DNA from: JACDBD01 sp050743385 | GTDB taxonomy: Bacteria > Actinomycetota > Acidimicrobiia > IMCC26256 > JACDBD01 | Assembly: GCA_050743385.1 (NCBI GenBank) | Contig: JBOGFJ010000177.1 | Coordinates: 1 to 18,323, forward strand | Length of the DNA stretch: 18,323 nucleotides | Reading direction: 5' to 3' | Shown here: piece after piece, positions 1 through 6,629 of the stretch | Layout of the letters: every line of letters starts with the position of its first letter | Numbering within the stretch: the stretch's first letter is position 1 | Notes under the pieces: generated by a model | Seen by the model: the letters and a program-made list of their open reading frames with translations, nothing else | What the model was told of the DNA's origin: nothing | The model's database searches: none | Position numbers and translations under genes: made by a program

Positions 1-763
1 TCTCCTGGACGACCTGGTCGCCTGAGGCGAGGAGTGCCGACTGCCGCTCGATCTCGTAGTCGAGGGCTCGATGGATGGAGCGCAGCGAGTTCATGTTCTT
101 GACCTCGACCTTGGTGCCGAGCTCGTCGGAGCCGGCCGGCCGCAGCGACACGTTGGCGTCGATGCGGAACGAGCCTTCCTCCATCTTCACGTCGGACACG
201 CCGATCGCCTCGAGCAGGGCACGCAGCTCGCTGACATAGGCGCGCGCCTGCTCGGCCGAGCGCAGATCAGGACGGCTCACGACCTCCATGAGCGGGACGC
301 CCGCCCGGTTGTAATCGACGAGCGAATGCGAGGCCTCGTGGATGCGACCGCCGCCGCCCACGTGGAGGGTCTTGCCGGTGTCCTCCTCCATGTGGGCGCG
401 CTCGATACCGATGCGATCGCCGTCGACCTCCAGCCAGCCGTCGACGCAGATGGGCTCGTCGTACTGCGAGATCTGATAGTCCTTCGGCATGTCGGGATAG
501 AAGTAGTTCTTCCGGTGGAAGATCGAGTGCTCCGGCACGTCACAGTGCAGGGCCTCGCCCACTCGGAGCGCGAACTCCACCGCCCGCTCGTTCAGCACCG
601 GGAGCGAGCCGGGCAGACCTAGGCACACGGGGCACACGTTCGTGTTCGGCTCGGCCCCGAACTCGTTCGGGCACCCGCAGAACAGCTTGGTGGTCGTCGC
701 CAGCTCGACGTGCACCTCGAGCCCGATCACGGTCTCCCAGGTGGTGGCGGTCGTCGTCGTCAT
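1..763 (-). CDS. gatB: Asp/Glu-tRNA(Asn/Gln) amidotransferase subunit B, N-terminal 254 residues (3' end outside window)
   Basis: GatB binds the misacylated Glu-tRNA(Gln) or Asp-tRNA(Asn) and activates its side chain with ATP, so that ammonia released by GatA can amidate it. The visible N-terminal half reads MTTTTATTWETVIGLEVHVE and carries the four zinc-ligand cysteines C29, C31, C44 and C47 (FCGCP...NVCPVC). The family signatures KNYFYPDMPKDYQISQYD (about residues 85-102) and a later VEVKNMNS stretch are present. Family members are about 480-500 residues, so roughly half lies beyond position 1. The ATG at 763 has a GGGGAG ribosome binding site at 770-775 with 6-nt spacing, which fixes the start. 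The gene is separated from gatA by a plus-strand hydrolase whose start codon is only 14 bp away, so gatB probably has its own promoter inside or before that hydrolase gene. Identification is firm. Confidence 0.96.
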   Translation of the reverse strand, partial: MTTTTATTWETVIGLEVHVELATTTKLFCGCPNEFGAEPNTNVCPVCLGLPGSLPVLNERAVEFALRVGEALHCDVPEHSIFHRKNYFYPDMPKDYQISQYDEPICVDGWLEVDGDRIGIERAHMEEDTGKTLHVGGGGRIHEASHSLVDYNRAGVPLMEVVSRPDLRSAEQARAYVSELRALLEAIGVSDVKMEEGSFRIDANVSLRPAGSDELGTKVEVKNMNSLRSIHRALDYEIERQSALLASGDQVVQE

Positions 764-777
764 GCCACGCTCCCCGT

Positions 778-1698
778 ATGACTGATGCACCCGATCCCGG
801 CGCGTTCGCAACCCACCGCAGCGAGGTGCGCAACGGCGTGTCCCTCGCCTACGTGCGCGAGGGCGTCGGCGGTTCCCCGCTCCTGCTGATCCACGGTTAC
901 CCCGAGACGAAGCGGATCTGGTGGCGCAACATCGGCCCGCTCGCCGCGGCCGGGTTCGAGGTGATCGCGCCCGACCTCCGCGGCTATGGCGACTCCGACC
1001 TCGCGGTCGACGGCTTCTATGACGTCTCGGCGTTCTCGCTCGATCTCTACGCCCTCGTGCACGACGTGCTCGGCCACGACCATTGCGCGGTGGCGGGGGG
1101 CGACCTCGGCGGTGTGGTGCTGCGCGACCTCGCGACGCGCAACCCCGGGTTCGTCGAGCGCCTCTGCGTCTTCAACACGCTCGTGATGGTGAACGACGAC
1201 GCGCTCGCCGCCGCCGGCATCCCCGCCGACGAGGGCCACGCCACCCGCCAAACCGCCGACTACTTCTACCGTCAGGGAACCGAGCCCGAGGCGCTGCTCG
1301 CCGAGCTCGACACGCCGGCACGCCGCCGCGACTGGGTGGCGGCCATGTACCGGCAGCGCCTGTGGGCGGCGCCCGGCCACTTCGACACCGCCGCCGTCGA
1401 CTTCATGAGCGAGCCGTTCGCCGACCCCGACCGACTGCGCGCCAGTTGGGGCGCCTACGAGACCGCGTTCGGCAACCGCCCGATGGAGGATGTGCCGCAG
1501 CTCTTCGAACCGTGCCCGATACCGACGCTCGTGCTTTACGGCCCCGACGACCACGTCGTGCCGGCGACGTTCCCCGCGCGCGCCCGCCTCGCCTTCACCG
1601 AGTGCGTCGGGCCGTTCGTGGTGCCCGACGCCGGCCATTTCCTCCAGTGGGAGCAAGCCGAGGTCTTCAACCGGGCGCTGGCGTACTTCCTGCGCTGA
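778..1698 (+). CDS. Alpha/beta hydrolase, epoxide hydrolase / haloalkanoate dehalogenase-like
   Basis: This 306-residue protein has the whole alpha/beta-hydrolase core. The oxyanion motif HGYPET is at 39-44, and the nucleophile elbow VAGGDLGG places Asp109 where lipases have Ser. The acid is Asp257 or Asp258 (YGPDDHVVP), and the catalytic His287 is in DAGHF. An Asp nucleophile with HGxP is typical of soluble epoxide hydrolases and haloacid or haloalkane dehalogenases, so water-driven opening of an epoxide or C-halogen bond is the likely chemistry; the substrate is unknown. A cap domain fits residues about 135-235. No signal peptide is seen, so it should be cytoplasmic. No ribosome binding site precedes the ATG; the sequence there is the complement of the gatB one. 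It ends 2 bp from the gatA stop codon. It interrupts the gat gene order and is the only plus-strand gene in the first 3.9 kb. Confidence 0.88.
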   Translation: MTDAPDPGAFATHRSEVRNGVSLAYVREGVGGSPLLLIHGYPETKRIWWRNIGPLAAAGFEVIAPDLRGYGDSDLAVDGFYDVSAFSLDLYALVHDVLGHDHCAVAGGDLGGVVLRDLATRNPGFVERLCVFNTLVMVNDDALAAAGIPADEGHATRQTADYFYRQGTEPEALLAELDTPARRRDWVAAMYRQRLWAAPGHFDTAAVDFMSEPFADPDRLRASWGAYETAFGNRPMEDVPQLFEPCPIPTLVLYGPDDHVVPATFPARARLAFTECVGPFVVPDAGHFLQWEQAEVFNRALAYFLR

Positions 1699-1700
1699 GG

Positions 1701-3128
1701 TCACGGCGCCGCCTGCTCGATCACGCGCGCAACCCGGAACATCACCGGCTCGGCGAGCGGCGGCGCCAACACCTGCACCCCGATCGGCAGGCCGTCGCCG
1801 CCACTGCCGTACGGCACGCTGATGGCGGCGTGACCGGCCAGGTTCGTCGGGACGGTGCAAACGTCGGACAGGTACATCGCCAGCGGGTCGGTGGTCTTGG
1901 CGCCGAGCTCGAAGGCGGTCGTGGGCGACGTGGGCGACACCAGCGCGTCGAAGGTGTCGTAGGCGCGGTTGAAGTCGCGGATGATCAGTGTGCGCACCCG
2001 CTGGGCCTGGCCGTAGTAGGCGTCGTAGTAGCCCGCGGAGAGCGCGTACGTTCCGAGCATGATGCGCCGCTTGACCTCGGCGCCGAAGCCGGCGTCACGC
2101 GTCTTCGCGTTCATCGACGCCGCGTCCTCACCATCGACTCGCAGGCCGTAGCGCACGCCGTCGTAGCGGGCGAGGTTGCTCGACGCCTCCGCCGGCGCGA
2201 TGAGGTAGTAGGCAGACAAGCCGTAGGTCACGCTCGGCACCGACACGCGCTCGACGGTCGCGCCGGCCTTCTCGAGTGCCCGGGCGGCGACTTCGACCGC
2301 GGTCACGACATCGGGTTGGACGCCTTCGGCGTCGGTGAGCTCCTCGACGATGCCGACCCGGAGGCCGGTGACGCCTTCGTCGAGCACGCTCCGCAGCCGG
2401 GGGGCGGGGTCGGCAACGGCAGTGGAATCGAGCGGGTCGTGGCCGGCGACGATCTCGAGCAGGAGGGCGGTGTCGGCAACGGTGGTGGCGATCGGTCCGA
2501 TCTGGTCGAGCGAGCTCGCGAACGCGATCAACCCATAGCGGGAGACCACGCCGTAGGTCGGCTTGACACCCACGACCCCGCAGAGCGCCGCCGGTTGGCG
2601 CACCGACCCACCGGTGTCGGAGCCGAGCGCGAGTGGCGCGAAGCCCGCCGCGACCGCGGCCGCCGAGCCGCCACTCGACCCGCCGGGCACCCGCGCCGGG
2701 TCGTGCGGGTTGCGGGTCGGGCCGAAGGCGGAGTTCTCGGTCGACGAGCCCATCGCGAACTCGTCGAGGTTCGTCTTGCCGATCGGCACGCCCCCGGCGG
2801 CGACGATCCGCTCCACGACGGTCGCCGAGTAGGGCGGGCGCCACCGGTCGAGGATGCGCGACGAGCAGGTCGTGGGGACGCCCTGCGTGCACAAATTGTC
2901 CTTGAGCGCGACGGGCACACCCGCCAGCGCGCCCGGGTCATCGCCCTGCGCGACGGAGGCGTCGACGGCGTCGGCCGCCGCCCGCGCCTCGTCGGCCATC
3001 ACGTGGTTGAACGCGTGCAGCTCGGCGTCGCGGGCTTCGATCGCGGCGAGGTGCTCGTCGACGACCTCGCGTGCGGAGCGGCGGCGGGCGCGTACGTCGG
3101 CGGCGACGTCGAGCGCGGTGGCGGTCAC
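1701..3128 (-). CDS. gatA: Asp/Glu-tRNA(Asn/Gln) amidotransferase subunit A (glutaminase)
   Basis: GatA hydrolyses glutamine and channels ammonia to GatB. The 475-residue protein shows the amidase-signature catalytic triad Lys76 (VALKDN), cis-Ser151 (GGSSGGS) and nucleophile Ser175 (GSDTGGSVRQP), with the 75- and 24-residue spacings usual for GatA. The stretch SRYGLIAFASSLDQIGP (about 195-215) is characteristic of GatA rather than generic amidases. Length is normal for the family. The ATG overlaps the gatC stop as ATGA (3125-3128), which implies translational coupling. The stop codon lies 2 bp from the convergent hydrolase stop, leaving no room for a dedicated terminator. In most genomes gatB follows directly; here it resumes 0.94 kb further on. 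Confidence 0.97.
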   Translation of the reverse strand: MTATALDVAADVRARRRSAREVVDEHLAAIEARDAELHAFNHVMADEARAAADAVDASVAQGDDPGALAGVPVALKDNLCTQGVPTTCSSRILDRWRPPYSATVVERIVAAGGVPIGKTNLDEFAMGSSTENSAFGPTRNPHDPARVPGGSSGGSAAAVAAGFAPLALGSDTGGSVRQPAALCGVVGVKPTYGVVSRYGLIAFASSLDQIGPIATTVADTALLLEIVAGHDPLDSTAVADPAPRLRSVLDEGVTGLRVGIVEELTDAEGVQPDVVTAVEVAARALEKAGATVERVSVPSVTYGLSAYYLIAPAEASSNLARYDGVRYGLRVDGEDAASMNAKTRDAGFGAEVKRRIMLGTYALSAGYYDAYYGQAQRVRTLIIRDFNRAYDTFDALVSPTSPTTAFELGAKTTDPLAMYLSDVCTVPTNLAGHAAISVPYGSGGDGLPIGVQVLAPPLAEPVMFRVARVIEQAAP

Positions 3129-3427
3129 GGCGCCTCGCCCATGATGCGGGGCACGCGGAAGCGGCCATCTTCGGCGGCCGGAGCCTGAGCGAGCACCTCC
3201 TCGCGGTCGAGCACCGGGTGCACCTCGTCGGGCCGCAGCACGTTCACCAGCGGCAGCGGGTGGGCCGTGGGCGCGACGTCTTCGATCTCGAGCGCCGATA
3301 CCTCGGCCGCGTGCTCGAGGATCACGCCGAGCTCGCCCGTGAGCGCCTCGATCTCGTCATCGGTGAGCGCCAGGCGCGCCAGCTGCGCGACGTGCTCCAC
3401 GTCGCCGCGCGTGATCTGAGGAGCCAC
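3125..3427 (-). CDS. gatC: Asp/Glu-tRNA(Asn/Gln) amidotransferase subunit C
   Basis: GatC wraps the GatA-GatB interface and stabilises the complex. The 100-residue protein has the usual pattern: an ITRGDVEHVAQLARLALTDDE N-terminal helix, a middle section ending in VAPTAHPLP, then the LRPDEV strap and the C-terminal FRVPRIMGE that family members share. Its start is a GTG with no Shine-Dalgarno sequence. A TAGACT box (3434-3439) lies 6 nt upstream, so the transcript may be leaderless. The ferredoxin stop is 34 bp upstream on the same strand, so read-through from that gene is also possible. The downstream end overlaps gatA by 4 bp. Identification rests on length, motifs and position before gatA. 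Confidence 0.95.
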   Translation of the reverse strand: MAPQITRGDVEHVAQLARLALTDDEIEALTGELGVILEHAAEVSALEIEDVAPTAHPLPLVNVLRPDEVHPVLDREEVLAQAPAAEDGRFRVPRIMGEAP

Positions 3428-3433
3428 ACGGTG

Positions 3434-3439
3434 AGTCTA
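3434..3439 (-). promoter_or_regulatory. Candidate -10 box for leaderless gatC transcript
   Basis: TAGACT on the minus strand is followed by 6 nt (CACCGT) and then the gatC GTG. Actinobacterial leaderless promoters place a TANNNT box 6-7 nt before a start codon that is also the transcription start, and no ribosome binding site competes here. No convincing -35 is visible. Similar arrangements occur at 3777, 13380 and 17878 in this window. Confidence 0.4.
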
Positions 3440-3461
3440 GGAGTGACGCTCGCAGACCCAG

Positions 3462-3770
3462 CTAGTGATACGGATCGTCGGGATGGCCCGGGTGCTTCCA
3501 CCAGTCGTCGGGGGCGGCCTGCCACTCCGGATCCGGGTAGATGCAGTCGACCGGGCACGCGGGGAGGCACTTGTCGCAGCCGCTGCACAGCTCGGGGACG
3601 ATGATCACGTCGACGCCGTGGTTGAAGATGGCGCCGAACTGGTCGGGGCAGTGGCGCAGACAGGCATCGCAGTTGATGCACTCCGACATCTCGATGCGCA
3701 GGGGGCGGTTCTTCCACTTGGGATTGCGCTCCCGCGCCTGGATGCGCTCGTCGCGCGTCCCCGCAGGCAT
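3462..3770 (-). CDS. Dicluster 2x[4Fe-4S] ferredoxin-like protein
   Basis: A 102-residue electron-transfer protein. Cluster I ligands are C31, C34, C37 and C41 (CINCDACLRHCP) and cluster II ligands are C62, C65, C68 and C72 (CSGCDKCLPACP), a classic bacterial 2[4Fe-4S] arrangement. The gap between the motifs is longer than in clostridial ferredoxins. There is a basic N-terminal extension of about 28 residues and an acidic, Trp- and Pro-rich tail ending DPYH, so it is a distinct subfamily. Its partner is unknown; no oxidoreductase needing it lies nearby. It sits 34 bp before gatC on the same strand and may be co-transcribed with the gat genes. The ATG has GGGGAG directly abutting it (too close for a normal ribosome binding site) and TAGTCT 6 nt upstream, which again suggests a leaderless start. 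Confidence 0.9.
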   Translation of the reverse strand: MPAGTRDERIQARERNPKWKNRPLRIEMSECINCDACLRHCPDQFGAIFNHGVDVIIVPELCSGCDKCLPACPVDCIYPDPEWQAAPDDWWKHPGHPDDPYH

Positions 3771-3776
3771 CTCCCC

Positions 3777-3782
3777 AGACTA
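3777..3782 (-). promoter_or_regulatory. Candidate -10 box for leaderless ferredoxin transcript
   Basis: TAGTCT on the minus strand, 6 nt before the ferredoxin ATG at 3770. The spacing matches a leaderless actinobacterial promoter. The palindromic repeat at 3790-3872 ends 7 bp upstream, so the expected -35 position falls inside that repeat (CTGTCG at 3800-3805 is a poor match). Confidence 0.4.
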
Positions 3783-3789
3783 GAGGAGG

Positions 3790-3872
3790 TGCCATCCCCC
3801 GACAGGGGGCCGGCTTTGCCGGCCCCCGTGCCGCCAGCTGCGTGCGGAGCGGCGAGCGAAGCGAGCGCGACC
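3790..3872 (-). repeat. Interspersed palindromic repeat, copy R1
   Basis: An 83-nt element whose near copy lies at 9041-9125 in the same direction. It begins TGCCATCCC and has a perfect hairpin with arms GGGGGCCGGC (3805-3814) and GCCGGCCCCC (3818-3827) around TTT. It ends with a 26-nt block at 3847-3872 (starting GAGCGGCGAG, ending GCGCGACC) that is identical to 9100-9125. It occupies most of the intergenic space between the divergent ferredoxin and SCP2 genes. It also shares blocks, on the opposite strand, with the 11334-11424 element. The function is unknown; it resembles REP/BIME-type or Rickettsia-palindromic-type elements in form only. Confidence 0.85.
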
Positions 3873-3878
3873 AGAAAG

Positions 3879-3894
3879 TAGACCGGTCGGTCAA
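3879..3894. promoter_or_regulatory. Candidate TetR-family (NemR-box-like) operator
   Basis: TAGACCGGTCGGTCAA matches the TAGACC-N4-GGTCTA pattern described for NemR-like TetR repressors at 11 of 12 specified positions. It lies 27 bp upstream of the TACATT candidate -10 of the SCP2 gene and just beyond the palindromic repeat, in the divergent promoter region. No TetR gene is in the window, so the regulator would be encoded elsewhere. This is a motif match only. Confidence 0.42.
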
Positions 3895-3920
3895 GCTGGA
3901 CGGCCGGCGGGGGTCGTCGG

Positions 3921-3957
3921 TACATTCCCGCGACCCGGTGGTGCCCGAGCGAAGGAG
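3921..3957 (+). promoter_or_regulatory. Candidate -10 box and strong ribosome binding site for the SCP2-cyclase pair
   Basis: TACATT at 3921-3926 fits an actinobacterial -10. A weak -35-like CTGGAC lies at 3896-3901, 19 nt before it. AAGGAG at 3952-3957 is 6 nt from the GTG at 3964 and decides that start. This is one of the few canonical ribosome binding sites in the window, so the pair is probably translated from a leadered mRNA. Confidence 0.45.
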
Positions 3958-3963
3958 ATCCTG

Positions 3964-4356
3964 GTGGCGAAGCACGCGTTCCTCTCCGACGACTGGTTCG
4001 CGGTCGTCGAGAAGCTCGTCGAGGAGCACGGTGCCGATGCACCGGCTCATACCAATGTGGTGGTCAACCTGGTCATCACCGACACCCCGTTCGGCGACGA
4101 GCGCCAGATGCACATGGGTGCCCGGGAGGGCAAGGGCCACTGGGGTATCGGCCACGCCGACGACGCCGACGTGACCCTCACGACCGACTACGTGACCGCC
4201 AAGGAGGTGTTCGTCTCGGGCAACCCGCAGGCGGGCATGCAGGCGTTCATGGCCGGCAAGGTGAAGGTGCAGGGCGACATGGCCAAGCTGATGGCGTCGC
4301 AGCAGGGCGGAGGCAACACCGCTCTCAACGAGGCGATCCAGGGGATCACGGAGTAG
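3964..4356 (+). CDS. SCP2 sterol-binding domain protein
   Basis: A 130-residue single-domain protein. The C-terminal half reads DVTLTTDYVTAKEVFVSG, then QAGMQAFMAGKVKVQGDMAKLM (about residues 74-110), which is the conserved helix-strand pattern of SCP2 folds that bind sterols, fatty acids or acyl-CoA in a hydrophobic tunnel. No signal peptide is present, so it should act in the cytoplasm as a lipid carrier or substrate presenter. The start is GTG with a strong AAGGAG site. The gene is 7 bp from the downstream cyclase and almost certainly co-transcribed with it, which suggests lipid binding linked to a nucleotide signal. This coupling is inference. The ligand cannot be told from sequence. Confidence 0.87.
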   Translation: MAKHAFLSDDWFAVVEKLVEEHGADAPAHTNVVVNLVITDTPFGDERQMHMGAREGKGHWGIGHADDADVTLTTDYVTAKEVFVSGNPQAGMQAFMAGKVKVQGDMAKLMASQQGGGNTALNEAIQGITE

Positions 4357-4363
4357 CGCTCCA

Positions 4364-5173
4364 ATGCCCCTCTACATGGACCGCCACGACCTGCCCGGCG
4401 CGACGGCGGAGGACGTCGCGCAGGCGCACGTCCAGGACGTCGCCATCCAGGACCGGTACGGCGTCCGCTACGTCACCTACTGGCACGACCCCGACGACGA
4501 GTCTGTCTTCTGCCTCGCCGAGGGGCCCGATCGCGACGCGGTCGAGACGGTTCATCGGGAGGCGCACGGCCTCGTCGCCAACAGGATCATCGAGGTCGAC
4601 CCGGCGATGGTGCGCGTCTTCCTCGGCAAGATCGCGGAGCCGGCCGTCGGTGAGCCGTGGGTCGAGACTGCGTTCCGAGCGGTCCTCTTCACCGACATCG
4701 AGGGTTCGACGAGCATCACGCAACGCGTCGGCGACGCCAAGGCGATGGCGGTCATCCGCGCCCACGACGAGATCGTCCGGGAGCTTGTCGCCGGGTTCGA
4801 TGGCAGGGTGGTGAAGCACACGGGCGACGGCATGATGGCTTCGTTCACCTCGGTCGGACGCGCGATCGAGTCGGCCATCGCGATCCAGCGGCGCATCGAC
4901 GAGTACAGCCGACGGGCCGACGTGCCGTTCATGATTCGCATCGGCCTGAGCGCGGGAGAGCCGGTCACCGAGAACGACGACTTGTTCGGCGCCGTCGTCC
5001 AGCTGGCAGCTCGACTGTGCGCGTCGGCGGAGGCGGGTTGTATCTACGCGTCGAGCGCAGTGCGCGAGCTCGCCGTCGGCAAGAGCTTCGCGCTCGACGA
5101 GGTGGGAGCGGTCCAGTTCAAGGGCTTCGACGAGCCCGTTCGTCAGTTCGAGGTCCGCTGGGCTCCCGACTGA
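4364..5173 (+). CDS. DUF4242 domain fused to class III adenylate/guanylate cyclase
   Basis: A 269-residue cytoplasmic protein. Residues 1-83 match DUF4242 (MPLYMDRHDLPG start, later YVTYWHDPDDESVFCLAEGP), a small ferredoxin-like domain related to SCO4226-type metal-binding proteins. Residues 103-266 form a class III cyclase catalytic domain. Metal-binding Asp111 (FTDIEGST) and Asp155 (HTGDGMMA) are present. Lys151 and Asp206 sit at the adenine-specifying positions, and Arg217 (AARL) is the transition-state arginine. The usual transition-state Asn in GxxVNxAAR is Gln213 here (GAVVQLAARL). Activity as an adenylate cyclase is therefore plausible but may be altered. A GGAG at 4350-4353 lies 10 nt before the ATG, inside the SCP2 stop region. 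The 3' end overlaps the convergent MFS gene by 56 bp. Confidence 0.88.
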   Translation: MPLYMDRHDLPGATAEDVAQAHVQDVAIQDRYGVRYVTYWHDPDDESVFCLAEGPDRDAVETVHREAHGLVANRIIEVDPAMVRVFLGKIAEPAVGEPWVETAFRAVLFTDIEGSTSITQRVGDAKAMAVIRAHDEIVRELVAGFDGRVVKHTGDGMMASFTSVGRAIESAIAIQRRIDEYSRRADVPFMIRIGLSAGEPVTENDDLFGAVVQLAARLCASAEAGCIYASSAVRELAVGKSFALDEVGAVQFKGFDEPVRQFEVRWAPD

Positions 5174-6629
5174 GGTTCGCGGCGCCGAACAACCCGAACG
5201 CGCACACCCCGCCACCGAAGAGGAACGCAGCCGAGAACGCGCCCGCGCCCGGATGACTCGATGACGCGCCGCCGCCCGACAGCACGGCCAGCATCGTCGC
5301 GATCCCCATGGACGCACCGATCGACGCCCCCATGTTCAGCGCACCACTGGCAGCCGACAGGTCGGACTCGGCGGCCTCGTTGGTCACCGTCGCCGCCGCG
5401 GGCGGTGCCACCAGCCCGAGCCCGAATCCCGACAAGACCAACCCGGGCAGGATCAGGTAGTAGGGCGAGCCGTCGGTGACGAGTGCCAGCGCCACCATCG
5501 ACGCCAAGACCAGCACCATCCCGATGCTCGCCATGCGGCGGCCGCCGTAGCGGGCGGCCATGTACCCCCCGATCGGCCCCATGATGCCGAGCGACGCCGC
5601 TCGGGGGGAGACGGCCAGCGCGACCTCGTCGGCGCGGTAACCGAAGAGCCCGGTGTCGGCGAGCATCACCGAGGTGACGAAGAAGCCGCCCATGTAGGCG
5701 AAGTTGGCGCAGAAGTTCGCCGTCACCGCGCCGGCGAAGCGCCGCTTGCGGAAGTAGCCAACGGGGAGGACGGGCGCCGGCGCCCGCAACTCGACCCGGA
5801 CGAACGCGATCAGCGCGAGCACCGCGACGATGGCAGTCGTCACGAGCGGCAGTGACGTCCACGCCCAGTTGCCGTCGATCCCGCGGTTGAGCACCAGCAG
5901 CAGCGCACCGAGTCCGACGATCGACAGCACGCAGCCGGCGACGTCGAACTGCTGCCCCTCGTCACCCTTCGACTCGCGCAATACGACGAGGCCGAGCCCG
6001 AGGGCGAGGACGCTGAAGGGGAACTGGCCGAAGAACAGCCATCGCCAGCCGACGGCCTCGACGACGAACCCGCCCACGATCACGCCCAGCAACGGCGACA
6101 CCGCGATCGTCGCCGACCACCAACCCAGCGCCTTCACGCGCTCCTCGGGATCGAACGCCACCGCGATCAGCGCCAGTGCCGACGGGATCACGGCCGCGCT
6201 CCCGATCGCCGACACCGCCCGGAACAGGATGAGCAGACCGACTGTCGGAGCGAAGCCGCACAACAGCGACGCCCCCGCCGAGACCGCGAACCCGAGGAGC
6301 CACGTGCGGCGGCGGCCCACAAGGTCACCGGCCTTCCCGAACACGGGCACGAAGATGGAGCGGAAGAGGAACGGCGCCGATACGACCCACGACAGGGAGG
6401 CGAGGGAGGCGTCGAAGTCGTCCCGGATGAACGGCACCGCCGTCGTCAGCACGGTGACCGTGAGACCGGTGGCGAACAGTCCCGAGAGCACCGTGACGAG
6501 GACCCACCACCGGTACGACTCCCGTTCGTGGACGTCGCGCAGGACGGCCGGTGCGAGGCGCCGGGCCAGAGGGAGCGTCTCGTACAGCTCGCCCTCGACG
6601 AGGACGCCGGGGCGTTCGGCGTCGCTCAC
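5118..6629 (-). CDS. MFS transporter, DHA2/EmrB-type drug efflux family (second of a tandem pair)
   Basis: A 503-residue integral membrane protein with 12 or more hydrophobic spans starting at WWVLVTVLSGLFATG (about 41). The MFS motif A variant GKAGDLVGRRR is at 98-108 in the loop after the second helix. GWWSATIAVSPLLGVIVGG and GWRWLFFGQFP further on are characteristic of 14-helix DHA2 proton/drug antiporters. It likely exports hydrophobic or cationic compounds using the proton gradient; the substrate is unknown. The ATG overlaps the stop of the upstream MFS paralogue as ATGA, so the two are translationally coupled. The last 56 bp overlap the 3' end of the plus-strand cyclase gene. No TetR or MarR repressor gene adjoins the pair. 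Confidence 0.92.
   Translation of the reverse strand: MSDAERPGVLVEGELYETLPLARRLAPAVLRDVHERESYRWWVLVTVLSGLFATGLTVTVLTTAVPFIRDDFDASLASLSWVVSAPFLFRSIFVPVFGKAGDLVGRRRTWLLGFAVSAGASLLCGFAPTVGLLILFRAVSAIGSAAVIPSALALIAVAFDPEERVKALGWWSATIAVSPLLGVIVGGFVVEAVGWRWLFFGQFPFSVLALGLGLVVLRESKGDEGQQFDVAGCVLSIVGLGALLLVLNRGIDGNWAWTSLPLVTTAIVAVLALIAFVRVELRAPAPVLPVGYFRKRRFAGAVTANFCANFAYMGGFFVTSVMLADTGLFGYRADEVALAVSPRAASLGIMGPIGGYMAARYGGRRMASIGMVLVLASMVALALVTDGSPYYLILPGLVLSGFGLGLVAPPAAATVTNEAAESDLSAASGALNMGASIGASMGIATMLAVLSGGGASSSHPGAGAFSAAFLFGGGVCAFGLFGAANLSREPSGPRTDERARRSP

Noticed and set aside
1083..3188. 701-residue plus-strand open frame over the hydrolase and gatA
   Set aside because: Arg/Gly-rich shadow frame that starts inside the hydrolase and covers gatA antisense; no recognisable domain.
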